Positions 37,166 to 47,800 of a DNA stretch of 64,000 nucleotides are shown here, piece after piece; the stretch's first letter is position 1; each line of letters opens with the position of its first letter. This DNA comes from Diphasiastrum complanatum (Eukaryota; Streptophyta; Lycopodiopsida; Lycopodiales; Lycopodiaceae). The notes under the pieces were generated by a model. It worked only from the letters and a program-made list of their open reading frames with translations. It was not told the origin of the DNA and did no database searches. The position numbers were made by a program, and so were the translations under genes. The DNA lies in contig MU832617.1 of NCBI GenBank assembly GCA_029204225.1, positions 1-64,000 on the forward strand, given 5' to 3'.

Positions 37166-39038
37166 CCGGCTCTGTCCATGATTTTGATACTTAAAGTTCT
37201 ACCTTAAAAGTTAAGGCCTAAAACCTGGCATGATCTGTTTGGCTTATTCCATTGGCAGTTTATGAGAATTTTCCTGTCCAGGAATGTCACCAAACCCGAA
37301 CTTGAGCTTCTACTATGATTAAACCTCAAAGTAGTGAATGAGGAACTTAACCACTTACAAATAAATCTGGACACCTTAATGCATTGATAACTAAACAGTG
37401 AACAGAAAGATAAGTGTGAATAAAATAAATTTTGCATGCCTAGGAGCGCAATAGTTCTTACTCCATGCCAATGCATAGGGAACATAGACATCATTAACTT
37501 ACCCCAAATGTAGGAGGTGATTACCCAGCTAAAAATTATTGAATAAAGGTTCCTACAAGGCCATGGTAAAATGCTTCTCTTCCAAGAATCTTTGGCATGT
37601 TCTAACCATGGTAAAAACATTTAACAAGCACACAAAAAGGTCACCTGAGTTGTGATTTTTGGATGATTCGGTGTTGTATTGCTACAAATTCGAGCCCCTC
37701 AAAGTCACATATGAATTGGCTAGAGGAATTTGCAGATTATACAAGAGAAAGTGCATCCAACTTCAACTATTTAGTGAATGTTTTCTTCTTTGAATTACCG
37801 TCTTAATTCTTTTCTTAGGCCAACAAAGCTGAAATTGAAAAGCACTCCTTTCAACTTTCAAGCCTTTGCATACGGTTTGTTTTAGCTTATAGCCACAAAC
37901 ATCTCAAAACTAGCTTATCAATATGAAACATCAAATCTTACAAATTACTTTTACTGAATAGTGTCATGAGGCCATACATTTGAAGGAACACACGTGTTAA
38001 TGTTTTTTTTTTCTAATGTACAAAAGCGTTGGAAAATTCTATTACTTCCATTATACCAACAAAATCATTTAGAATCCAACTACAATTTACAGCAACATCT
38101 ACATCCTTAAGAAGTTATTTGAAGTTCATTCACTAAAGGAATCAAGGCTTTCAAGCAATCATCAACCATTTAGAAACATCAGTTGGCATAATTTTACAGT
38201 TTGCCACAATGAACCGTTCGTCTAGGAACTCTATAAGATTTCCACAAAGGATACAAATATGAGATTTGGGTAACAATAAAGATTTTAAGAATGACAAAAG
38301 TCTTGATGATTTATTACTTAATAGAACTGGGACATCCAGTATAGCTTCCTGATGAAGAATGGACTTCATTCACTAATGAATCCAAGCAGAATCTTTTGAT
38401 AACAAATGCATCATTGTTTAAGCACTTACACTCATAAGAAATGACAAACTTCTATGAAACTTACAAACAGAAACTTCCTTTTTAGTAGAAGATCCAGTGA
38501 GACTTTCTTCAGATTAAAATCCACATTATTTAAAATTTTAGCTTTCCATTCAACTCATAAACCATAGACTCCAAAAGATTCTTCAATACAGTAAATGAAC
38601 TCAATAGTAAGTTATCGATTTTGAAAATCATGCATCAGTTGGAGGACGACAAAATTTAGTGCTTTTTTAAAAGCCTCTTACACAAGAAAATGATGGAAAG
38701 ATACATGTATCTGTTGTAATAAAATATGACCCAAAGAAGGATCACAAAACTTAGAATACATGGAGTCATCACAAGAACAAGAGCAATTAAGAATAGGCAT
38801 CTTCTTCTACCTGGTGAAGTTCTGACCAATATCAGCAACATTAAAGGGTTTTTGCTCTCTAGTTTTAACGTATTTCCCAGCAATTTCATACAAGGAAGAG
38901 CATTCATAACTTCAGATTTTCAGCTAATTTTGTTAAGATCAGGCAAAGTAAAATTCGCTCTGAGAGGTCTGTACGACAAATTGAAAGGTCTGTTTTAGGA
39001 TTAGCTTTGGGGCTAACAGAATTTTAAAAGTTGATAAA
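37166..39038. other. Non-coding region, possible intron or upstream of the methyltransferase gene
   Basis: I looked for the SAM-binding motif I exon of the minus-strand methyltransferase and did not find it. Frames at 37204-37620 and 38656-38907 have no recognisable motifs. Confidence 0.4.
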
Positions 39039-39727
39039 TGTGAGAACTAGAGATACCAAGATTTTTGAAATGACAAGTTTTTTGAAGCATGAAGCAACAC
39101 ACAAAGGTTCTTGGGTTGTATCTATTAAACGTGTCAGGAACACTTACCCAAAGACATAACACGATCCAAATAAAGCAACCTCCTTATGCATTCCCCGTAG
39201 ACAAATGTTCTATAAATAATAATAACACAAGGAGAAAGATTTGTAGGAAATAGAAGCCTAAGGATCCAAAATCTTAACTATTTAATCACACAAAGCATTC
39301 TCAAAAGAAAGAGAGAGATGGCTAGAAACCCTCTTGTAGAAACTTGTGGACAGCCAAGGAGAATAGTCAGTATTGCTTACAAAAGTGTCTCATACAAATG
39401 GGATGCACACATATATATAGTCCAAGATGACTATCTAACTTCATGACTATTGGCTATCCAACTACTTGACTATTGACTATTGACTATCCAACTTTCTATA
39501 AGTTACATAGAAAGAATAAGGTACCTCCAATATGTCAAGTTGGGGCACTTAATGTCACAATTAGGCCTAGTGGACCCATGAGTCCCTACCAAGTTAATTT
39601 CATACTAACTTAGCTAACTCTAAGTTTAGTAGGCCTAATATAATAAATGACCATGGTTACACAACTCTCGACCTTTTGGGTCAAAGTAACCTATGGTAAT
39701 GTGAGCAATTCCATTTACATTCCAACA
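39039..39727 (-). mobile_element. Probable copia 3' LTR
   Basis: On the minus strand a purine tract (AAGGAGGG, 39728-39735) is followed by TGTTGGAATGTAAATGG, a typical LTR start. The far end is placed at ...CTAGTTCTCACA near 39039 with lower certainty. The inside holds a TATATATA stretch near 39408-39417 and short direct repeats (TTGACTATTGACTA). Confidence 0.6.
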
Positions 39728-39735
39728 CCCTCCTT

Positions 39736-41478
39736 AAATGGAAATGCATAACATAACATGAAGTAACTTCTCGAAAGAGAAAAATGCAACTTGTTGTCCG
39801 AACTTCATGTCGCCAAATAAACTTCGCACCGAAGTTGTCGAAATCTCATCCCCAATCATGTCCAACATATAAAAGGAAAAGAATGCATAATAATGAAGCA
39901 TCAAGTCGAAGGGTGAGGATTTGCATGCTCCATCCGAAGTAGGGAACCAACATAAACTCGACAATAAGTCGAAACATGGACTTGTAATCCATTATAGGCT
40001 CCCACATCATTCGAAAAAACTTCTTACCATAAGGACAATAAAAAAGAGTACCAAACTCTTTTGACATTACATCCTCCCAAACCTTACCATCAATGACTTG
40101 CTCACATAGAATAGGCAATGTACCAACATCATGATGAAGAGTAAGTGTCGAACCAAAAAAATCAGCAAGAGGTACTGATTTTAAAGAGGCATGTGCCTTC
40201 CCTTCGTAGTAAGACATTTCTTTGTTGTCTTGCAAAGTCTCCAATAGCCGACAAGGAACTGTTATGGGTTGTTCAACACTTTGCTGCCCAAAGTGTTCCC
40301 AACATGGACCATGTCCATAATCTTCCGCAGGCTGTTCCTGAAGCATAATGGACTGCTCATGATGTAAAATGGACTGTAAATGACCAAAAGAAGATGACTG
40401 AACCTGCTGTCCAACGTCTTGATCATAAGAATTTGGCAGACTATCAAGAGATGCATCAACGATGGCGTCATCAAAGCTATCCCTCGAAGAGACATGGGAT
40501 GACATAGAAGATTCTTCAAGTAATGAAAAATTCTCTCCAAACAAATGCTCGCTCTTAACAATTTGAACAAAAGTACTAATTGACACATGTGTCATGACTC
40601 CCTCCTTGATTAGTACAAAAAGATTCCAAAGAGTGCTCGAATTTTTCAGCCTTTGCTAAAACATCAAATTGAAAAGGTTTTGCATGAAACTTTTCACTAG
40701 TGCATCCATCGCATGCATCAACTTGCGGTGACTTGAAAAAAGAAGATTGCTTCAACATCTGCTCAATGTATCGTTGTTGAGAGATGAAGATTCCAGCCCC
40801 ATGTGGAAGATCAACAAGAACCCAAGTGTGGTTCTTCATGAGTGAGTTATACTCCTCTTCCATCGCATCCTCCCAACATTTTACTCCTCTACCCTGCTCA
40901 CAAAAAACAGGTTCTACTGCACCATCCTCAATAGAAATAAGAGCAAAATCAAAAAAATAGCAAATTTTACTGATTTAGTAGAGGCACGAGTCTTCCCTTC
41001 ATCGAAATGATCCACTTTGTTGTCCTGCAAAGTCTGCAACAACCATTTAGGGACTAGTTTGGGCTGTCCAACAACCTTACCTTTGTCAACACTTTGTTGT
41101 CCAAAGTGTTCCGAACTTGGACCTTGATGTCCAATGTCTTCAACAGGCTGCTCTTCACCATAAATAGGTTCTTCTTGATGAACTATGGGCTGCAAAAGTG
41201 AAGAAGTAGTGGGCTGTCCACTAGAAGTTGATGGCAGTCCCTTATCTTCATGATTAGATGGCAAAACTAAATCTGGAAATATTTCAAGATATGTATCATG
41301 GGGGAAGTCCCCTTTCATGACATGAGTGGGCGCAACATCATAGGAGGTCTTTTCATCAAAATGAACATCACGACTCACTATGATTTTATTAGTATCCATA
41401 TTAAACAACCTATAGCCCTTGCTTTCGCTACTATAGCCAACAAATATGCATTTAACTCCTTTATTATCAAGCTTGGGA
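39736..41478 (-). pseudogene. Rearranged Ty1/copia integrase-to-RT remnant
   Basis: On the minus strand it begins with the end of copia integrase (KLDNKGVKCIFVGYSSESKG, NKIIVSRDVHFDE). Next is the Ser/Gln-rich linker before RT (to 40914), then an RT start (EEEYNSLMKNHTWVLVDLP) fused directly to a later RT piece (GIFISQQRYIEQMLK), so the catalytic core is deleted. A further open frame (39846-40595) repeats a diverged copy of the linker (EHFGQQSVEQPI..., LLETLQDNKE). Downstream is the probable LTR. The upstream edge at about 41478 joins unrelated BED-type sequence. Confidence 0.8.
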
Positions 41479-42200
41479 GGCAATGGGACGGGACAAGGAT
41501 GCACTCCCTCTCCTCGTGCGTGCCAACCAAGCAGGCGGCGTCAGCCACGTAAGGAGCGATGCAAAACCAGAGAACGCCCTCCGAAATGGTGTTCTCCCCT
41601 GCCACAAGACGTGGCCCGTAGGTGTCCAGCAGTCGCTGCCTGATGGGGACGGACATGCTGCCACAAGGGGGGCAGCATTTATGGTGCCACCATTTTTGGC
41701 GCATGCACCGAGCAGGTGGCCTTTAAGGCGAGTGAGAGACGCAGCGAATTCGACTAGGCAATATCGGCAACACACGACCTTCTGACCGGTCTTGTTGGTC
41801 TTGTCGGCAACCCGCCTGACAACGTCCACCTCCTCCCACAGATCGGAAAGGTCGGACTGCACCATTGTGATGGGGAAAAGTTGGAAAAAATGCAGATGAA
41901 GCTACAACTGGAAGAATTGAAAGCTGGAAAAAAAACAGCAGGGTTGAATGTTGAGAGACGCTGGAAATGGGCGAAGGCAGCGAAGGCAGGGCAAAGCAAA
42001 TCAGATGCAAGGCAGGGCGTTGCGTGGGCAAAGGGCGACGCAAGGCAGCGAAGGCAGGCAAGCAGAAACAACAACGAAGGCAAGGCAACGAGGGTGCAAA
42101 AAAATTACAAAGAGAAGATGTGAGGGGGGCGGGTAGATTTAGGGCAAAAAAATAAAATAAAAATATTAAATATTAATTATATTATTATAGTGTGGTACCG
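41479..42200 (-). pseudogene. BED zinc-finger fragment, probably from a hAT-type transposase
   Basis: The minus-strand frame 41865 downward starts MVQSDLSDLWEEV, followed by CRYCLVEFAASLTRLKGHLL, a BED finger pattern (paired Cys, then TRLKxHL). The frame then runs into GC-rich sequence without a transposase core. BED fingers of this form are typical of hAT transposases and related host proteins. The upstream part (41880-42120) is purine-rich on the + strand, followed by an AT-rich stretch up to the viral block. No inverted ends were found. Confidence 0.55.
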
Positions 42201-42335
42201 CTGATACCATATAGAAGGTAGAAAGAAAACCAATTAAGCGAAAGAAACACAAGCGGAATTAGATCACAAGATACCAAAATGATAATCAACTAGCCAAGAG
42301 GTGGATACCAAAGATACTATATAAAAGAAGAAGAG
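42201..42335 (-). other. Pararetroviral leader ending inside the tRNA primer site
   Basis: It matches the leader at 58867-58980 (ATATAGAAGGTAGAAAGAAA, AATTAAGCGAAAGAAACACA, TAGCCA-GAGGTGGATACCAA). The block edge at 42201 cuts the primer site: CTGATACCA remains of GCTCTGATACCA. On the minus strand the leader directly follows viral protease sequence, so RT, RNase H and promoter are missing at this junction. Confidence 0.8.
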
Positions 42336-43975
42336 CACAACAGATGGCTGCACCTGTATCTACAATGGCTACGAAGAAAGGTGATTGTCTAGGATTGATG
42401 ACACATTGAATGTTGATATGTAGGACATAGGAAACAGACTCCTGTATTGTGTTGACGGTGTCTGACTGATGATCTGGGAAATCATAAAACCATTCTTCAA
42501 AGGATTTATTTAGGGTAGTCTGAAGAACAGTAATGGGTTCGAGAGGAGGGATGTCTTCTTCAAAAGAGGTGGAAAGGTCTACTGAAGTAGGGTTCGTGTC
42601 AGAGAGTAAGTTCTGAACTTGATGTAACTGAATCTTTGCTTTCTGAATGAATAGAATTTCAGCAATAGCTTGATAAATAGTACTAGATTTGTTGAATAGA
42701 TGGATGACAATGGTCTGAAGACTAGAGTATGCTTGAAGTAACGGCAAAAGCTTATGAGTCAACTGAAGTTTATGAATTGTCTGAACATGACAGTAATAAC
42801 CTTCAGGAGGCAGAATAGAAATTCATGTATTGATGGTGTACGTTTCCTTTCCAGTGATAGGAATGTTGGCTCTGGCTTTGATCACATGATGATTCGTAGT
42901 GGTCTTGATTTTCCAAAGCGGATTCTTTGCAATGAACACTGCAACATCTGGTAAAGCTTGATTTGCTGCATGAAAATAGGCATCTTTGTCAGATTGGGTA
43001 GGGCTGTAAGTGGGGGTTCTTGCTGAAGGATCATTGGAAACAGAGGGTCTTCGGAGATTGTTTCTGAAAATAGGTGTCTCTGGTACATTTGGTGAGTAGA
43101 TCAGCGTAGGGGATTCAGCTTTATAGATTGGGTTAGAGGGTGTGTATGGAGGTGTTCTTGGGCGCTAACTTGGTCTGGGAGATGAACGCTTCGGTGGTTC
43201 GGGCCTAGAGTGAGGTGATGGTGTGGGAATTGGGGATTGCCAAGGCATTCTTCTCATTGATGGATGTACTGGGTGAGGTTTTCTAAAATCTCTGAATGGA
43301 CTTCGAGGTTGGAAATATTTGGGTTGACGATTGGTAGGAGTTGGTTTTGACGAACTCATCTCTTGGATATTTTTAGCTGGAGTTCGTCCGGCTAGTATAT
43401 CTGATATTCTCGGACTGGGGCGTTGTTGAGCAAGGGCTTGTTTCTGAGTGAGCTTATCTGCCATGGGGAAGAAAGGTTTCTTGACGGGGGGAGTGAACTA
43501 CCTTTGGAAATGGGCAAATGAGAAGGATTGGTTTTGAGTGTAGGCATCATCAAGAGTGATGTCATCATCATCTTCATCATCTGGATCTTGTGCAAAGTTG
43601 AAATCTTCGTCACATGTAAGATCATCTTCGTCATAATTATCTGAATCTCTTGCTGGTTCTTTGCCTGGACGATGATGTATCATGTTGAGCTGCTGTACTT
43701 GCTTGATCTTCATGGCATTGAATGGCAAGAGTGCTTCGAAAAATTCTTCATCTGAACTTACGTATTCTAAACTCCATTCGATTGATATTGCATCTGATGT
43801 TTGCTCATCCCTGATCTCATCGTTGATATTTTCCTCCAACTGCAAGTTGTTGATGCTGGGTTTGCTCTTTCTTTTAGGACAATCTTTTGCCCAATGACCT
43901 GTTTTTCTATAGATAAAACATCTCGTTGGATTTGATGCAAGTCTTTTCTTTAAGAAGACTCTACTTCTGTAAGCT
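42336..43975 (-). pseudogene. Endogenous pararetrovirus block: coat zinc knuckle to protease
   Basis: On the minus strand the order is: coat-protein end with a zinc knuckle whose second Cys is Tyr (CFIYRKTGHWAKDC), an Asp-rich region (43498-43845, with DPDDEDDDDITLDD), a Pro/Ser-rich region (43165-43464), a linker, and an aspartic protease start with DTGAAICC near 42345. Stops and frameshifts separate these frames. The order fits a petuvirus/florendovirus polyprotein. The protease is truncated where it meets leader sequence. From 42706 this is the first half of a tandemly duplicated unit. Confidence 0.85.
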
Positions 43976-44502
43976 TAAAGATCTATTCAGTTCAGCCTCA
44001 AGTTTTCAGTATCTTCTTTAGTAAGTTTACATGTTAGCTTTGCATCCATAGCTCTTTTGAACGTATACATCGACCAGTCCATCAGAGGTTGCCAGAATAC
44101 CTGCAAAGACTCATACAGACAAAAGACGCCAAGGGAGGTTGCCCACTTAGTCGCAGTTGTCGCAGAAAAGTCGCCTTGCAGAAGCTATTCTCCCTTCATT
44201 CTGTCCCATGGCAATGTCTTCCTTCAAGAAAGTCTATCGTTCACTTGCTAATGTTATACTTACAACAGAAGAAGCTAATGCTCAGCCTCAGTGGAGTTTA
44301 CCCAGGTTCTCCCCTTCTCAGATCTATCAGCATCAAAGTTTCTTTAAGTTACGTGCTTCAACTTTCTTTCTAGATAATAGATCTATTGCTAAGCTCCCTA
44401 TCAACTCTTCGGATCACTTTTTACGTTTAACAGAAATTTGGGATGAAGGCCGTAAAAAACCTATAGCCCAAAATTATCACTTTGTACATCTAGGCTTGGT
44501 TC
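43976..44502 (+). pseudogene. Endogenous pararetrovirus movement-protein 5' part, interrupted
   Basis: The orientation flips here. The block opens with viral leader (AAAGATCTATTCAGTTC) joined directly to sequence downstream of the primer site (GCCTCAAGTTTTCAGTATC), so the primer site is deleted. The movement-protein frame (44157-44522) contains AMSSFKKVYRSLANVILTTE and NYHFVHLGLVQI. It is interrupted at 44507/44508 by the LTR of the nested gypsy element and resumes at 50918. Caulimovirid movement proteins act in cell-to-cell transport; this copy is broken. Confidence 0.85.
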
Positions 44503-44507
44503 AGATA
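44503..44507. other. Target-site duplication AGATA (left)
   Basis: AGATA precedes the LTR at 44508 and recurs at 50918-50922 after the other LTR. The uninterrupted sister copy near 54080 has a single AGATA. Confidence 0.95.
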
Positions 44508-44865
44508 TGTAATAGATCCTAACACCACAGTAGGGCAAACACTAATTGATCCACCCAACCTTGCCTACTCCCTGATATAGAGTAAGCCCCTCCTAGCCCA
44601 GTGTGAGGACTGGTAGCATGCAACTGCCAAGTGTCGGCCATGTGGCACTGACGTGGCCGACTGCACGTCGGGACCCAACTGGGGGCCCTATCCTGCTGAC
44701 AGGGTCCCTAGGCTGTGTTAGGCCCGCCATGGCTATGGACCGTGCTGGGGCACACTACTCACACTGTCTTGCCCTGTTGGTCATGTACGCTGGACACGAC
44801 CCTGACTGTGGTATCTGACCTATCTATGTTCTCTAGGGTTCGGCACTGGTTACGAGCTCGTAACA
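44508..44865 (-). repeat. 3' LTR of the chromovirus
   Basis: 358 bp. The minus strand starts TGTTACGAGCTCGTAACCAG and ends ...AGGATCTATTACA. Confidence 0.95.
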
Positions 44866-44876
44866 CTCCCTCCCCC
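44866..44876 (-). other. Polypurine tract of the chromovirus
   Basis: The minus strand reads GGGGGAGGGAG between the gag-pol stop codon and the 3' LTR; coding sequence, tract and LTR abut. Confidence 0.9.
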
Positions 44877-47800
44877 TTAAGAACCGTCTTGGTCCTCTAA
44901 GACAAAGTCTGGAAAAATCTTGCGAAGGACGCTGCCTCTTTCCCAAGTGGCATTCTCAACAGGCTGATCATTCCACTTGACCAGATATTCTCGGTATAGA
45001 GTATGACGAGTCTGCGTCTCTCTACTATCAAGAATTTCCTCTGGTTCATGTGGAGGTTGTTGAGGATCCAATGGGAGAACTAGAACACTGTCCCCTACCA
45101 GATTATCTGATCTGGTTAAGGCTTTTCGTAACTGACTTACATGAAAAACTGGAAAAACCTTACTGCTGTGTGGGAGTTCTAGTTCATAGGTGACCTCGCC
45201 TAGTCTCCTACTGATGGTAAAGGGACCACAATACCTTGGAGACAACTTAGCACACACTCCTGATTTGAGGGTTTTAGAGTCAACTGGGACTCTCAAGTAG
45301 ACTTTCTCACCAGTGGAGAACTGCACATTCCGTCTGTGTGGATCTGCATAATGCCTGGCTCGATCCTGGGATTGTCTAATGCTACGCTTAGCATGTTCTA
45401 TCATCTGGTTTAGGTCTTCTAAAAAGTTTCTGGCTGCTTCAACTTTTTCTTGTTTAAACCCTACAGCTGTGGGTGAGCGTGGCTGAAAACCGTACATCAG
45501 CATAAATGGGCTGTATCCCGTAGCTGAATGTTTGGTACTGTTGTAAGCAAACTCTAATATTGAGAGATACTCCTCCCAATTAGTCTGCCTCTTGCTGACG
45601 TATGCACGAAGCATATCCTCCAGCACTTGATTTACCCTTTCTGTTTGACCGTCCGTCTGTGGATGGTCAGTGGTACTCATATTAAGTTTAGTATGGAGAT
45701 GATGGAATACTGCCTTCCAAAAATTTCCAGTAAACTTACTGTCCCGGTCGCTGACTATGCCGGAAGGTAGACCGTACAATTTAAATAGCCCGTCTACAAA
45801 CAACCTCGCTAACTCTGGAGCTCTAACGGTTGTTTTGGTCGGAATAAAATGAGCCATTTTGGTCAGACGGTCAACTGTGACCCATATAGCGTCATTACCC
45901 TTTTGGGTTTTAGGCAGGCCTACTATAAAATCCATGGAGATACTCTCCCATTTACCAGCTGGTATTTCTAAGGGATGCAACAACCCTCCTGCCTTTAAAC
46001 GCTCTGCTTTATTTACTTGACATTTCTGGCAACTGGTTACATACTGGTGGACGTCCTTTTTCATACTGGGCCAGAAAAATTGCCTACGAAGAAGCTCATA
46101 GGTCTTCTGTATGCCTGGGTGTCCCGCGCTAGGATTGTCATGACATTCATATAGGACCTGCTGCCTATAATCCTCTGAATTGGGGACACATACTCTATCT
46201 CTATAGAGCAAGTACTCATCCTGAATGGAATACTGTTTCCATTTGAATCCTTGAGTCAACTGACCCTCAACCACTGGGGTTTGCTTGGGTAATACAGGCT
46301 CAGAATCCTCAACGTCATCTGACGACGTATACTCGGACTCATCATCATCCTCAACGGAAGCTGCCGTATTCTTGGATGAACTGGCACCAGCCCCGGGAAC
46401 TGGTTCTGGAGTCTGTAACTGTCTGTTCTGGACTGAGTTCCAGATAATAGAGAAGAATGCATCATGCTGGCATTTCCCTCTCAAGGACTCGAGTAACTCA
46501 TTACGAATCTGAGTAAAACTCAGCTCGTTTATCATAGGCATTCTGCTAAGGGCATCTGCTACTGTATTGAATTTTCCACGCCTATATCTGATAGACATGT
46601 CAAACTCTTGCATCAACTCTGCCCAACGAGCTTTCCGACCTCTAAGCTCAGGTTGATTGCAAAGGTATCTGAGACTCTCATGGTCTGTCAGGACCTCAAA
46701 GTTGGCACCATACAAATAATGCCTCCAAGTCTTAAGGGCATGGACTATAGAAAAGAGTTCCTTTTCATAGGCACTGTACCTAGTCTGAGCTGGCTCGAGT
46801 TTTTTACTCTCGAACGCAACTGGTCGTCCACCCTGAGTTAGCACAGCGCCTACTGCAAAGTCGCTAGCATCTGTTTCGACCACAAATGGCTGATTGGGAT
46901 CGACGACTTTTAAGACTGGTGCTGTAGCTAAGGCTGTTTTGAGAGCATCAAAGCTCTCCTGTTGTGCAGACTCCCAAATGAACTCCTTTCCCTTCCCCTT
47001 AAGAAGATTTGTCATAGGGACTGCTATCTGAGCATATTCCTTGACAAATCGTCTGTAATATCCCGCGAGACCAAGAAAGATTTGAAGTTCCAAAATATTC
47101 TGAGGTCTCAGCCAACTGAGTATGGCTTTAACCTTATTTGGGTCCATCTTAATCCCATCTGAAGAGATAATGTGACCCAAATATGCTACTTCTTCAACGA
47201 AGAATTCACACTTGGATTGTTTAGCATAAAGCTTATGCTTTCTGAGCAGTCGAAACACCTTTCTGAGGTGTTTTAGATGCTCCTTCCTCGTTTTGCTGTA
47301 GACGAGGATGTCATCTAAAAATACGACTACAAACTTACCCAAGTATGGTCTGAGGACACTGTTCATCAAGGTCATAAAGGTAGCTGGAGCATTTGTGAGC
47401 CCAAATGGCATCACCTTAAACTCATAATGACCGTGACGAGTCCTAAAAGCTGTTTTCGAGACATCTTCCGATTTTATACGGACTTGATGATATCCCGATC
47501 TGAGGTCTATTTTGCTGAAAAACTTAGCCCCGTCGAGTTGATCAAACAACTCGTCTGCCCGAGGCATAGGGTATTTATTCTTAATTGTGACTTTATTGAG
47601 GGCTCTGTAATCTACGCAAAGACGCATAGACCCCTCTTTCTTTTTCACCAATAGGACTGGTGAGGCCCATGGTGAACTACTGGTCTGAATTTGGCCTTTC
47701 CCAAGATAGTCTGTTAACTGCCTAGTTATTTCTTCATCCTCTGTTCGGCTGACCCGATACGGAGGTTTAGAAACAGGTGCTGTACCTGGTACTAGGTTTA

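Noticed and set aside
41881-42155. Lys/Arg/Gln-rich overlapping frames on the plus strand
   Set aside because: Purine-rich, three overlapping frames without motif; composition artefact.
43682-43897. Plus-strand Cys/Leu/Ser frames opposite the viral acidic region (also 53257-53472)
   Set aside because: They are antisense shadows of the Asp/Glu-rich viral frame.
44603-45009. Plus-strand frames in both LTRs (44603 and 50655)
   Set aside because: They lie within the chromovirus LTRs, identical in both, and have no domain; they are chance frames.
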